A stretch of DNA of 6,116 nt from an uncultured Bacilli bacterium (GCA_948543905.1 CAOVIS010000045.1:1594-7709); one strand, 5' to 3'; positions 1-5,085 are shown, counted from the first letter of the stretch. Notes: generated by a model from the letters alone, not told the origin. Made by a program: numbers and translations.

Positions 1-212
1 GATACTCTTACTCCTAACATTTCTTCAGACTTATGAAAAACTTCTTTTAATGTAGGAATAACTTCGTCTCTATTTACAATTAATCCCTTTTTTATACCCC
101 TTGTAGGAACTTCTGCAACACTTAGGATATTAAGATTATTCTTGATAAATTCCCCTACCAGAAGTTTAATAGAGTTAGTTCCAATATCTAAACTAGCAAT
201 TATCTTCCTCAT
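1..212 (-). CDS. ftsA: Cell division protein FtsA, N-terminal part (runs off window)
   Basis: FtsA is the actin-like ATPase that tethers FtsZ filaments to the inner face of the membrane at the division site. Only the first 70 codons are present. The protein opens MRKIIASLDIGTNSIKLLVG, which carries the phosphate-1 loop of the actin/Hsp70 fold (DIGTNSIK, residues 9-16). It continues with a segment like the FtsA consensus: SVAEVPTRGIKKGLIVN, then a helix ending in HKSEEMLGVRV. The PTRGIKKG..VN pattern separates FtsA from other actin-like proteins such as MreB or PilM. The ATG at 212 is preceded by AGGAGG with a 5-base gap, which fixes the start. A promoter lies just upstream, so the gene is probably not dependent on rel transcription. 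ftsZ would be expected nearby but is outside the window. Confidence 0.9.
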   Translation of the reverse strand, partial: MRKIIASLDIGTNSIKLLVGEFIKNNLNILSVAEVPTRGIKKGLIVNRDEVIPTLKEVFHKSEEMLGVRV

Positions 213-237
213 AATATCCTCCTATTTTTATAACTTA

Positions 238-266
238 ATTATACTTTAATTTATAGCCTTTTTCAA
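238..266 (-). promoter_or_regulatory. Sigma-A type promoter of ftsA
   Basis: On the minus strand the -35 box TTGAAA (261-266) and the -10 box TATAAT (238-243) are separated by exactly 17 bp. Transcription would start around 231, about 20 bases ahead of the ftsA ATG, with the AGGAGG site (217-222) inside the leader. It lies between the rel terminator and ftsA, which makes ftsA the start of a new unit. Confidence 0.75.
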
Positions 267-276
267 GAAAAAATAC

Positions 277-304
277 AAAAAAGTTCCAGATACCTAGAAC
301 TTTT
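277..304 (-). terminator. Rho-independent terminator of the rel gene
   Basis: Read on the minus strand, AAAAGTTCTAG (304-294) pairs with CTGGAACTTTT (289-279) around a four-base GTAT loop, giving an 11-bp stem with one G-T pair. A run of six T follows (282-277). The stem begins inside the rel stop codon (TAA, 305-303), so terminator and coding end overlap. In the plus direction the hairpin is followed by only four T, so a bidirectional role is weaker. Confidence 0.85.
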
Positions 305-1382
305 AATCATATAAAATTGCATTTATTTTTTTTCTTGCCCTCGTTGTTACTACATAATCTAAATCTTCTTTTATTCTAGTCATATATGGCGATTTAACAA
401 TTCTTATAATATCTCCATCTCTAACAGGGAAACTAAGATCAACCATCACATCTTTAATATAAGCATAAGCCGCTTGATGGCCAATATCTGTATGAATTTT
501 ATAAGCAAAATCTAAAACTGTCGCTCCAATTGGTAAAGTAATCTTTTTTCCCTCTGGCGTATATACTGTAATACTTCTTTGAAATAATTCTTTTCTTACA
601 TATTCCATTAATTCTTTATTATCACTATAATAAGCTGTCATTTCTTTTAAATCAGCCATAAAATTCGAAGATTTATATAAAATACGTTGGATATCATTTG
701 TATCTTTAGTACTAAAATCCTGCACCAAATAAGTAAACCCATACTTATTTATCATATCCATTTTTTTAGTACATATCTCAATATTAACATAATATTGCTT
801 AAATCCATGAATATAAATAAAAAGTCCTCTCTTACCATCGCTTGATGCTATTTCAAAATGATTATGAACATCACTATTTAAAGTTGTAAATTCACTTTTT
901 ATTAAACGAAGTACTTCATAACAATCATCTTTACTATCTACAACTATTTTATAATTTAAAAAATTTTTTATTTTTGCTAATTTTCTCTTTTCTTGAAGAT
1001 TATTAAATAAATCCCAAGGTTTCATACAATAAAAACTTATTTTATGATCCATTTCATTATTTAAAAATATTTTTTCTAATCTTTCATGCAATTTATTTAA
1101 ATGAACCTTAAAACTTCTGGCAAAATTTTCTCTAATAGCCTCAACTTTTTGATACTCAAAAGGATTAGCATATTTAAAACATAAATTTTCAAGTTCTCTA
1201 GCCGCTTTATTAGCCCCTCTTTTATAAGCATAAGGTACAAAGAATCCTTCTGTTTCTAATGCCTTATAAACTTTTTTATTGCTTTCGGTATATTCTAAAG
1301 TTCGCATATTATGCATTCTATCTGCAACTTTAATATCTCCAATTCGGTAATCTTTAGCTAATTCCCTTAAAACCATTGTATT
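303..1382 (-). CDS. RelA/SpoT-type protein, C-terminal fragment: HD end, degenerate synthetase, TGS
   Basis: This is the downstream piece of a (p)ppGpp synthetase/hydrolase family gene, in a different frame from its N-terminal piece. It resumes in the HD hydrolase domain with LAKDYRIGDIKVADRMHNMRT, matching the family's D..LADRLHNMRTL segment. A linker follows (VPYAYKRGANKAARELENL, compare PLAHRLGISKIKWELED). The synthetase-like region comes next, then a clear TGS domain in the last 90 residues (ITVYTPEGKKITLP...DFAYKIHTDIG...VRDGDIIRI). It ends soon after TTRARKKI, so the usual helical, zinc-finger and ACT domains of long Rel proteins are absent. The synthetase signature blocks (RPKHFYSIYRK, RFKDYIAMPK, YQSLHTT, EVQIRT) are not recognisable; the last reads NIEICT. 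I infer no synthetase activity even before the break. Codons upstream of about 1382 in this frame (a TTG start at 1400 is possible) are shadow of the N-terminal piece, and no RBS precedes them. Confidence 0.85.
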   Translation of the reverse strand, partial: NTMVLRELAKDYRIGDIKVADRMHNMRTLEYTESNKKVYKALETEGFFVPYAYKRGANKAARELENLCFKYANPFEYQKVEAIRENFARSFKVHLNKLHERLEKIFLNNEMDHKISFYCMKPWDLFNNLQEKRKLAKIKNFLNYKIVVDSKDDCYEVLRLIKSEFTTLNSDVHNHFEIASSDGKRGLFIYIHGFKQYYVNIEICTKKMDMINKYGFTYLVQDFSTKDTNDIQRILYKSSNFMADLKEMTAYYSDNKELMEYVRKELFQRSITVYTPEGKKITLPIGATVLDFAYKIHTDIGHQAAYAYIKDVMVDLSFPVRDGDIIRIVKSPYMTRIKEDLDYVVTTRARKKINAILYD

Positions 1383-1674
1383 GGTTAAAGTGATCTTCAA
1401 TAAATTCTGCTGTAATTCCTGTATCTTCTATTGTATCATGTAAAAGCGCCGCAATCACACTATTTAAATCAAAATTATATAAATCTTGCATTAAAATACA
1501 TGCTACCGCTAGAGGATGAATAATATAAGGATCCCCGCTTTTTCTTAATTGACCTTTGTGTAAATCATTAGCAAATCTAAAAGCCTTCTTAATTAGTGCA
1601 ATATCTTTAGATGCAAAATGCTTAGAAGCTTCATCTATCAAATTATTATAATAATTTTGAACTACAGCTACCAC
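1354..1674 (-). CDS. RelA/SpoT-type protein, N-terminal HD hydrolase fragment
   Basis: This is the first part of the HD metal-dependent phosphohydrolase domain that removes pyrophosphate from (p)ppGpp. Recognisable blocks are HKGQLRKSGDPYIIHPLAVA and LLHDTIEDTGIT. Counted from the chosen start, R44, H53, H79-D80 and E83-D84 fall at nearly the same positions as the catalytic residues of characterised Rel enzymes. Homology stops after EDHFN (about residue 97). The frame then reads nine unrelated codons to a TAA at 1354, while the family sequence resumes in another frame. About 28 residues around the expected VDGVTKL segment are missing. I choose GTG at 1674, preceded by GGGTGG with a 6-base gap. 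A TTG at 1734 is in frame, but it is the first base of the -35 box of the promoter and cannot be translated from that promoter. Confidence is high for the family and lower for function. Confidence 0.82.
   Translation of the reverse strand: MVAVVQNYYNNLIDEASKHFASKDIALIKKAFRFANDLHKGQLRKSGDPYIIHPLAVACILMQDLYNFDLNSVIAALLHDTIEDTGITAEFIEDHFNQYNGFKGIS
1377..1387 (-). other. Frame-break junction in the rel gene
   Basis: The N-terminal frame stops matching the family after HFN (AAC at 1386-1384). The C-terminal frame picks up at about NTM (AAT at 1382-1380, ATG at 1376). Compared with characterised Rel proteins, about 28 residues are missing here. The missing length is not a multiple of three, because the two flanks are in different frames. 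This reads as a deletion of roughly 85 bases rather than a single-base slip. Confidence 0.7.
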
Positions 1675-1705
1675 TATAAACCACCCACTAAAAATATATG
1701 GCTTA

Positions 1706-1734
1706 ATTCTATCAAAAAAGAAGCTATTTGTCAA
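1706..1734 (-). promoter_or_regulatory. Sigma-A type promoter of the rel gene
   Basis: The minus strand carries TTGACA (1734-1729), a 17-bp spacer and TAGAAT (1711-1706), which is close to consensus. Transcription would start near 1700, leaving a leader of about 25 bases that holds the GGGTGG ribosome site (1686-1681). It sits 16 bp after the stop of the membrane-protein gene, with no terminator seen in between, so some read-through from that gene is possible. Confidence 0.75.
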
Positions 1735-1749
1735 ATTATAACCTGTAAA

Positions 1750-3342
1750 TCACTTAAGTTTTATGCTATACCCTACATTCCTTATTGTAATAAGCGCCTC
1801 AATCTCACTAGCATTATTAATTTCGTAAGGTACTTTTAAAACTAGATTATCACTATAATTATTATTGTTCATAATCTCACCTGATGTTTTATATTCCTTA
1901 TCTCCTATTTTATATTTAATTTCTAAAAAATCTCTAAAAAAATCTTTATAATTTTTACTTGTACTCATATACTTAGAATTTGGATCAAGCTCTAAACTAT
2001 AACCTAACACCAAAAATGTTCGTTTACCTATTTCACTAGCATTATCAATATTAAAAGAATTAGTCGATTGGTAGCAATAATCACCACTACAATGTCTATA
2101 ATTATAAACATATCTATTAGTTATTTCATAACTTATAAGAGAAGTTTTACTATTTTTTAAACTAGTATTCCCAAGTCCTGTAGTAACCCCCGCATTTATT
2201 CGATTATTAGAAACATTACTGTTTATGACATCTGGATTAACTATTACTTTTCTTTTATTTAAACTAGTATATAAGTTAAGATAGAAATCTCCATTAATAT
2301 CTTTCTTATCGATTTCATAAACCAAAACATAATTAGCTTGACTCACCCCTTTAATTCCTGTGCCCTGATAAGGATTACCAAAATCAATAAAATAGTTAGC
2401 CGATGGAATATCAGGCAAATAAGTCTTATCATTAACAATAAGCTGAATATTAGCAAAATTTAAATTTTTATCTTCTCTAAATCTATTTACTACTTTAAGT
2501 TCCATAATAAAATAGTATTTACCATCCTTTAAAACTTTACCATTATGCGTTAAATCAGATATATGAGTATCAGTAACCGTTAAATTTAAATAACCAAAAG
2601 CAAGAGATTCTCCTTCTTTAAAATCTCGCATATTAACTTCTCTATTCATATAAATAGTTGTTCCTATTATTCCTACACTAACAACAATAATTATATTAAA
2701 TATAAATTTATTTTCTTTATAATAATATTTTAACTCTCTAATAAATCTTCTAACACTTCTTTTAGTTTTATAAGTATCAAGTCCTACTAAAAATTCAAAT
2801 TCCTCTGAATCTTCACTACTAATTTCCAGAGATTCAATATCACTTTGAAAATTAAATTTTTTAATATTAAAACCAATACCACGAATAATTGTTAAAATTA
2901 TAAAAATATATTCACTAAAATACACAACCCATGCAAGGTCTCTTATAATTCGTGCAAAAACATCTTCTAGCAAATCATTTTCAATCATATTAAAAACACT
3001 AAAACCTGCTGTAATTAAAATAAATATTCCAATATAATAAATAATACTAATATTATAATATTTAGTTGGCTTATCTTTAAGCTGCAAAACAAAACTTAAA
3101 GTAATATGAGTAGCAAGTATTATAACCACACTAAGATACATCAAAATATTAATGTAATTACTAGCCAAACTAGATAACTCTAAAACATTACTTGTAAAAG
3201 TATAATCACTTTTCACATATGTACTTAAAAAGTTACCAATATTTCTAGTTTTAATTGCTAAATAAAACATAGGTAACAAAAGAAAAATATGTATCAAACG
3301 AAAATGTTTAATAATAAATGCATAAGGTTTTTTTAAGACCAT
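1750..3342 (-). CDS. Five-helix membrane protein with large extracytoplasmic beta-rich region
   Basis: I do not recognise a named family with certainty. The 530-residue protein has predicted membrane helices at about 14-30, 62-86, 97-120, 137-158 and 213-231. Between helices 4 and 5 lies a charged segment with an acidic patch (SLEISSEDSEEFEF, about 171-184) followed by a basic one (KTKRSVRRF). Residues 233-530 form a soluble region of probable beta structure. Its first half (GESLAFGYLNLTVTDTHI...YYFIMELKVVNRF) resembles the DUF4352-like pattern of immunoglobulin-type domains attached to membrane anchors in Bacillota. The second half, from about 390, may be another such domain and has a CSGDYC pair that could form a disulfide outside the cell. 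By the positive-inside rule, I infer that the soluble half is outside. The ATG at 3342 is chosen because GGAG lies 10 bases upstream; the in-frame GTG at 3351 lies against that site and is unlikely. No enzymatic motif is visible. Confidence 0.8.
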   Translation of the reverse strand: MVLKKPYAFIIKHFRLIHIFLLLPMFYLAIKTRNIGNFLSTYVKSDYTFTSNVLELSSLASNYINILMYLSVVIILATHITLSFVLQLKDKPTKYYNISIIYYIGIFILITAGFSVFNMIENDLLEDVFARIIRDLAWVVYFSEYIFIILTIIRGIGFNIKKFNFQSDIESLEISSEDSEEFEFLVGLDTYKTKRSVRRFIRELKYYYKENKFIFNIIIVVSVGIIGTTIYMNREVNMRDFKEGESLAFGYLNLTVTDTHISDLTHNGKVLKDGKYYFIMELKVVNRFREDKNLNFANIQLIVNDKTYLPDIPSANYFIDFGNPYQGTGIKGVSQANYVLVYEIDKKDINGDFYLNLYTSLNKRKVIVNPDVINSNVSNNRINAGVTTGLGNTSLKNSKTSLISYEITNRYVYNYRHCSGDYCYQSTNSFNIDNASEIGKRTFLVLGYSLELDPNSKYMSTSKNYKDFFRDFLEIKYKIGDKEYKTSGEIMNNNNYSDNLVLKVPYEINNASEIEALITIRNVGYSIKLK

Positions 3343-3358
3343 TCTAGTCACTCTCCAT

Positions 3359-3413
3359 TATAATTTTAACAAATAAAAAGCTACTTGTAAATTAATTATA
3401 TAATTTTAACAAA
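3359..3413. repeat. 15-bp direct repeat upstream of the membrane-protein gene
   Basis: TATAATTTTAACAAA occurs at 3359-3373 and again at 3399-3413, in the same orientation and exactly 40 bp apart. Each copy supplies a -10-like TAAAAT/TATAAT on the minus strand. The spacing of about four helical turns would place two bound proteins on the same face of the DNA. The sequence is A+T-rich, so chance or promoter duplication are alternatives. Confidence 0.5.
3363..3391 (-). promoter_or_regulatory. Candidate promoter of the membrane-protein gene
   Basis: TTTACA (3391-3386) and TAAAAT (3368-3363) are spaced by 17 bp on the minus strand. The predicted start, about 3356, falls at the ribosome site, so the leader would be very short. 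An alternative is the upstream pair TTGTCA (3426-3421) and TATATA (3402-3397) with 18-bp spacing, which would give a leader of about 50 bases. I cannot decide between them. Confidence 0.4.
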
Positions 3414-3419
3414 AAAGTG

Positions 3420-3448
3420 TTGACAAAAACTACTTTATCATTTATTAT
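3420..3448 (+). promoter_or_regulatory. Plus-strand promoter of the candidate small RNA
   Basis: Perfect TTGACA (3420-3425), a 17-bp spacer and TATTAT (3443-3448, one mismatch to consensus). Transcription would start about 3455, right at the first base of a 9-bp hairpin. This is the only strong plus-strand promoter I see, and no protein gene lies downstream on that strand. Confidence 0.7.
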
Positions 3449-3454
3449 AACAAT

Positions 3455-3556
3455 CACCAATTCACTTACAAGGCGAATTGGTGCTAGTATCACACTAGTC
3501 AACCCCTTTTTATTCTTTTAGAAGCTGTCTTCAGGGGGCAGCTTCCTTATTTTTGT
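3455..3556 (+). ncRNA. Candidate structured small RNA, about 100-140 nt
   Basis: No open reading frame with a ribosome site is present, but the region between the promoter and the terminators is almost entirely foldable. Hairpin 1 is CACCAATTC/GAATTGGTG (3455-3463 with 3475-3483; 9 perfect pairs, 11-base loop). Hairpin 2 is CTAGT/ACTAG (3484-3488 with 3494-3498). Then comes a single-stranded CCCCTTTTT (3503-3511). Hairpin 3 is GAAGCTG/CAGCTTC (3521-3527 with 3539-3545; 7 perfect pairs), with AGGGGG in its loop. The loop AGGGG (3533-3537) can pair with CCCCT (3503-3507) to make a pseudoknot. The pyrimidine run is complementary to a generic Shine-Dalgarno, so a role in binding mRNA is possible. 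The layout resembles the antisense RNA of type I toxin-antitoxin loci of the Fst/par kind, but I cannot confirm membership in any RNA family. It could instead be an orphan RNA remnant. Confidence 0.55.
3521..3556 (+). terminator. First terminator-like hairpin of the small RNA
   Basis: The 7-bp GAAGCTG/CAGCTTC stem (3521-3527 and 3539-3545) is followed by CTTATTTTTG, a fair T-tract. It may end the RNA at about 3556. The G-rich loop is unusual for a plain terminator and may have a pairing role. Confidence 0.5.
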
Positions 3557-3563
3557 CTATTTT

Positions 3564-3595
3564 AAAAGTTCTAGAATTTATCTAGAACCTTTTTT
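3564..3595 (+). terminator. Second, strong terminator after the small RNA
   Basis: GTTCTAGA (3568-3575) pairs perfectly with TCTAGAAC (3581-3588) around ATTTA, followed by CTTTTTT (3589-3595). Flanking AAAA (3564-3567) and TTTT (3590-3593) can extend the stem past one mismatch. On the minus strand it is followed by CTTTTAAAA, so it may also slow transcription coming from the Rpn-like gene. Confidence 0.7.
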
Positions 3596-3664
3596 ATGCC
3601 TATACACTCGCATTATACGGAGACTAAAAAAGTTCCAACTTTTAGATTAACCCTAAATTATAAA

Positions 3665-3796
3665 TTAATTAGTATCAATATTTAGTATTTTTCGTAATTC
3701 TTTAATATTTAATTTAGTACAATTAAAAATTATATCTAAAAAAATATTATTAGCGTCCATACTATATTGCTTGTTCAATCTACTTACCCATTTCAC
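3665..3796 (-). CDS. Possible small protein, 43 codons, coupled to the Rpn-like gene
   Basis: A GTG at 3796 shares one base with the TAG stop of the preceding Rpn-like gene (TAGTG). It opens a reading frame that ends in TAA at 3665. The product would begin MKWVSRLNKQYSMDANNIF and end in a basic helical stretch with ELRKILNI. It is soluble, with no membrane segment and no motif I recognise. There is no strong ribosome site, so translation would rely on coupling. It could also be meaningless sequence or the remnant of another gene; an internal ATG (codon 13) is an alternative start. Confidence 0.3.
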   Translation of the reverse strand: MKWVSRLNKQYSMDANNIFLDIIFNCTKLNIKELRKILNIDTN

Positions 3797-4449
3797 TAAA
3801 TCTCTTCTATTTCCTTAATAGTTAAGCCAGTTATTTCACTAATTTCTTTTGTATTCATACTTTTTGCTTTTAACTTTTTAGCAGTTTGTTTAGCTTGTAT
3901 TAATCTTCCGCGTTTTTCACCGCGTTCTTCCGCATAATTTGCATGATAAGCAATTATATCATCAAAGTTATGGTCCATTTCACTTCCCGAATATCTTTTT
4001 ATAAATTCTATTGCTTGTTCCATTACTTCATCACCCTTTCCTATTTTCTCCATCCCCTCTAAACTACTAGCATTTATTAGTTTTAACCATCTAATAAATC
4101 TCGATTCATTTAAAGTATATCTAACGTTTACAATTTGGTCAAGTCTTATTAAAACATATTCTATCTCCCCATTATCGATTATTTTGTGAGTTATCTTATG
4201 ACTCATATTGTAATCATTTACTATCTCATTATTTACTCTTCGGTAATTACCAGTCATAAGATTTAAACATGTTACTTTCTTACAATCTTTATACTTATTT
4301 TTCCCAGATTCTACTTGATTAGAATATACTCTAGACAAATAATTAAAACTCTTAGCATATTCTTCTCTTCCAAATTGCGTATAAGCCTCAATTAAAATAG
4401 TCTCGCCGTTATCAAGACATGCGACTATATCCCCAAAAAATGCTTTAAC
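3796..4449 (-). CDS. Rpn/PD-(D/E)XK transposase-nuclease-like protein, C-terminal fragment
   Basis: This is the larger piece, 217 residues, of a family annotated as Rpn recombination-promoting nuclease or PD-(D/E)XK transposase. These proteins are linked to RecA-independent DNA exchange and are common, often in many copies, in gut anaerobes. Evidence includes the core VKAFFGDIVACLDNGETILIE, where the D and E sit at the nuclease core positions. Next come YAKSFNYLSRVYSNQVESG (compare the family's R..YY.S.LY..QL..G) and a typical tail with ERGEKRGRLIQAKQ. The last residues, EISEITGLTIKEIEEI, match the family's usual ending. The usual E-x-Q/K after the core reads E-A-Y, so catalysis may be weakened. 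In this frame 26 more codons can be read upstream to 4527, but they only shadow the true N-terminal frame. Confidence 0.75.
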   Translation of the reverse strand, partial: VKAFFGDIVACLDNGETILIEAYTQFGREEYAKSFNYLSRVYSNQVESGKNKYKDCKKVTCLNLMTGNYRRVNNEIVNDYNMSHKITHKIIDNGEIEYVLIRLDQIVNVRYTLNESRFIRWLKLINASSLEGMEKIGKGDEVMEQAIEFIKRYSGSEMDHNFDDIIAYHANYAEERGEKRGRLIQAKQTAKKLKAKSMNTKEISEITGLTIKEIEEI

Positions 4450-4624
4450 TTTTTTTATTAGGCATAATGTAATCTTGAGCTTTAATACTAGAGAATAAAA
4501 ATTTTTTATTCTCATGAGTATACTCATAATAAGAATTAATAAAATCTTCTAAAATTTCTTGATGTGAAAAAACATATTTAAACTCTAAATCATGAAGTAA
4601 ATTTTTAAAATTAGATGTAACCAT
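4445..4624 (-). CDS. Rpn/PD-(D/E)XK transposase-nuclease-like protein, N-terminal fragment
   Basis: A 59-codon frame starts at ATG 4624 behind a strong AAGGAG site (4637-4632, 7-base gap), which is the genuine start of the gene. It carries FKNLLHDLEFKYVFSHQEI and then LEDFINSYYEY, comparable to the family's usual N-terminal D..FK..F......L..FLN. It ends MPNKKS-stop at 4445, at a run of seven A on the coding strand (4456-4450). If that run had six A, the reading would continue NKKVKAFFGDI straight into the downstream fragment, giving one 275-residue protein of normal family length. I therefore read it as one gene with a +1 base slip. Confidence 0.7.
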   Translation of the reverse strand: MVTSNFKNLLHDLEFKYVFSHQEILEDFINSYYEYTHENKKFLFSSIKAQDYIMPNKKS

Positions 4625-4738
4625 TATAATACTCCTTTCTAATTATACTTATTATCCCTTAACTATGGATTTCCTTCTTTTTAAAAAAAATGGGTAACTT
4701 TTTTAAATTCAGCGACAAAATTAGACAAAAGTGCAAAC

Positions 4739-4769
4739 AAAAAAGATGCTAATGATTATACATCTTTTT
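4739..4769 (-). terminator. Rho-independent terminator after nifJ
   Basis: On the minus strand AAAAAGATG (4769-4761) pairs with CATCTTTTT (4748-4740) around a 12-base loop, ending in a T-run. It lies one base after the nifJ stop codon and separates nifJ from the Rpn-like gene. Confidence 0.75.
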
Positions 4770-4770
4770 A

Positions 4771-5085
4771 TTATTCTTCACTTATTTTTTTATAATAAGC
4801 ATATTTTTTTTTAGCATAATCTATTTGCTCTAAGACTAGTTCTTCTGCAAGTTTAGCATCTTTTATTTTTAAAGCATTATATCTTGTCTCATTATTTAAA
4901 AACTTATCATATTCCGTAAAATTAGGTTCTTTATTATCTAAATATAACTTATCTTCCTCTGGCTTATAACGCATTAAAAGAGTATAACCAACCTCACTTG
5001 CTAATTTTTCTTCTAAAATTGAATGCGACATGCCAGTTTTAATCCCATGTTCAATACAAGGTGCATAAGCAATAATCAAAGCAGG
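4771..5085 (-). CDS. nifJ: Pyruvate:ferredoxin oxidoreductase, C-terminal fragment
   Basis: This piece resumes NifJ homology in a new frame with PALIIAYAPCIEHGIKTGM, matching the family's SLIIAY..CI.HG. It runs to the normal C-terminus, with LLMRYKPEED, an ETRYNALKI block and a final charged helix before TAA. The cysteine in YAPC corresponds to the fourth ligand of the iron-sulfur cluster nearest the thiamine cofactor in characterised enzymes. The break therefore removes a cofactor ligand from the main chain. An in-frame TTG at 5079 could be called as a start, but no ribosome site precedes it and homology begins upstream of it, so this is not an independent gene. Confidence 0.85.
   Translation of the reverse strand, partial: PALIIAYAPCIEHGIKTGMSHSILEEKLASEVGYTLLMRYKPEEDKLYLDNKEPNFTEYDKFLNNETRYNALKIKDAKLAEELVLEQIDYAKKKYAYYKKISEE

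Noticed and set aside
1618..1839. 73-codon plus-strand open frame
   Set aside because: It lies antisense across the rel start, the rel promoter and the end of the membrane-protein gene, has no ribosome site, and its composition is that of an A+T-rich shadow.
3596..3685. 29-codon plus-strand ATG frame beginning MPIHSHY
   Set aside because: It starts directly after a terminator T-run, has no ribosome site and shows no recognisable protein features.
4450..4456. Classic -1 programmed frameshift at the A run of the Rpn-like gene
   Set aside because: The change needed is +1 (or loss of one base), not -1. No downstream pseudoknot is visible, so a slippage or base-call explanation fits better.
4450..4527. 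In-frame upstream extension of the Rpn-like C-terminal piece
   Set aside because: These 26 codons overlap the true N-terminal frame, which has family homology and a strong RBS; the extension has neither.
4642..4647. TATAAT on the minus strand just ahead of the Rpn-like RBS
   Set aside because: No -35 box lies at 16-18 bp, and the predicted start would fall on the ribosome site, so it is not reported as a promoter.
4681..4706. A/T-only hairpin upstream of the Rpn-like gene
   Set aside because: The stem contains only A-T pairs and arises from two homopolymer runs; the nifJ terminator nearby is much more convincing.
5076..5085. Alternative genetic code (TGA as Trp) explaining the nifJ stop
   Set aside because: Read-through in that frame gives non-homologous sequence, Trp codons seen in this gene are TGG, and the homology resumes in a different frame.
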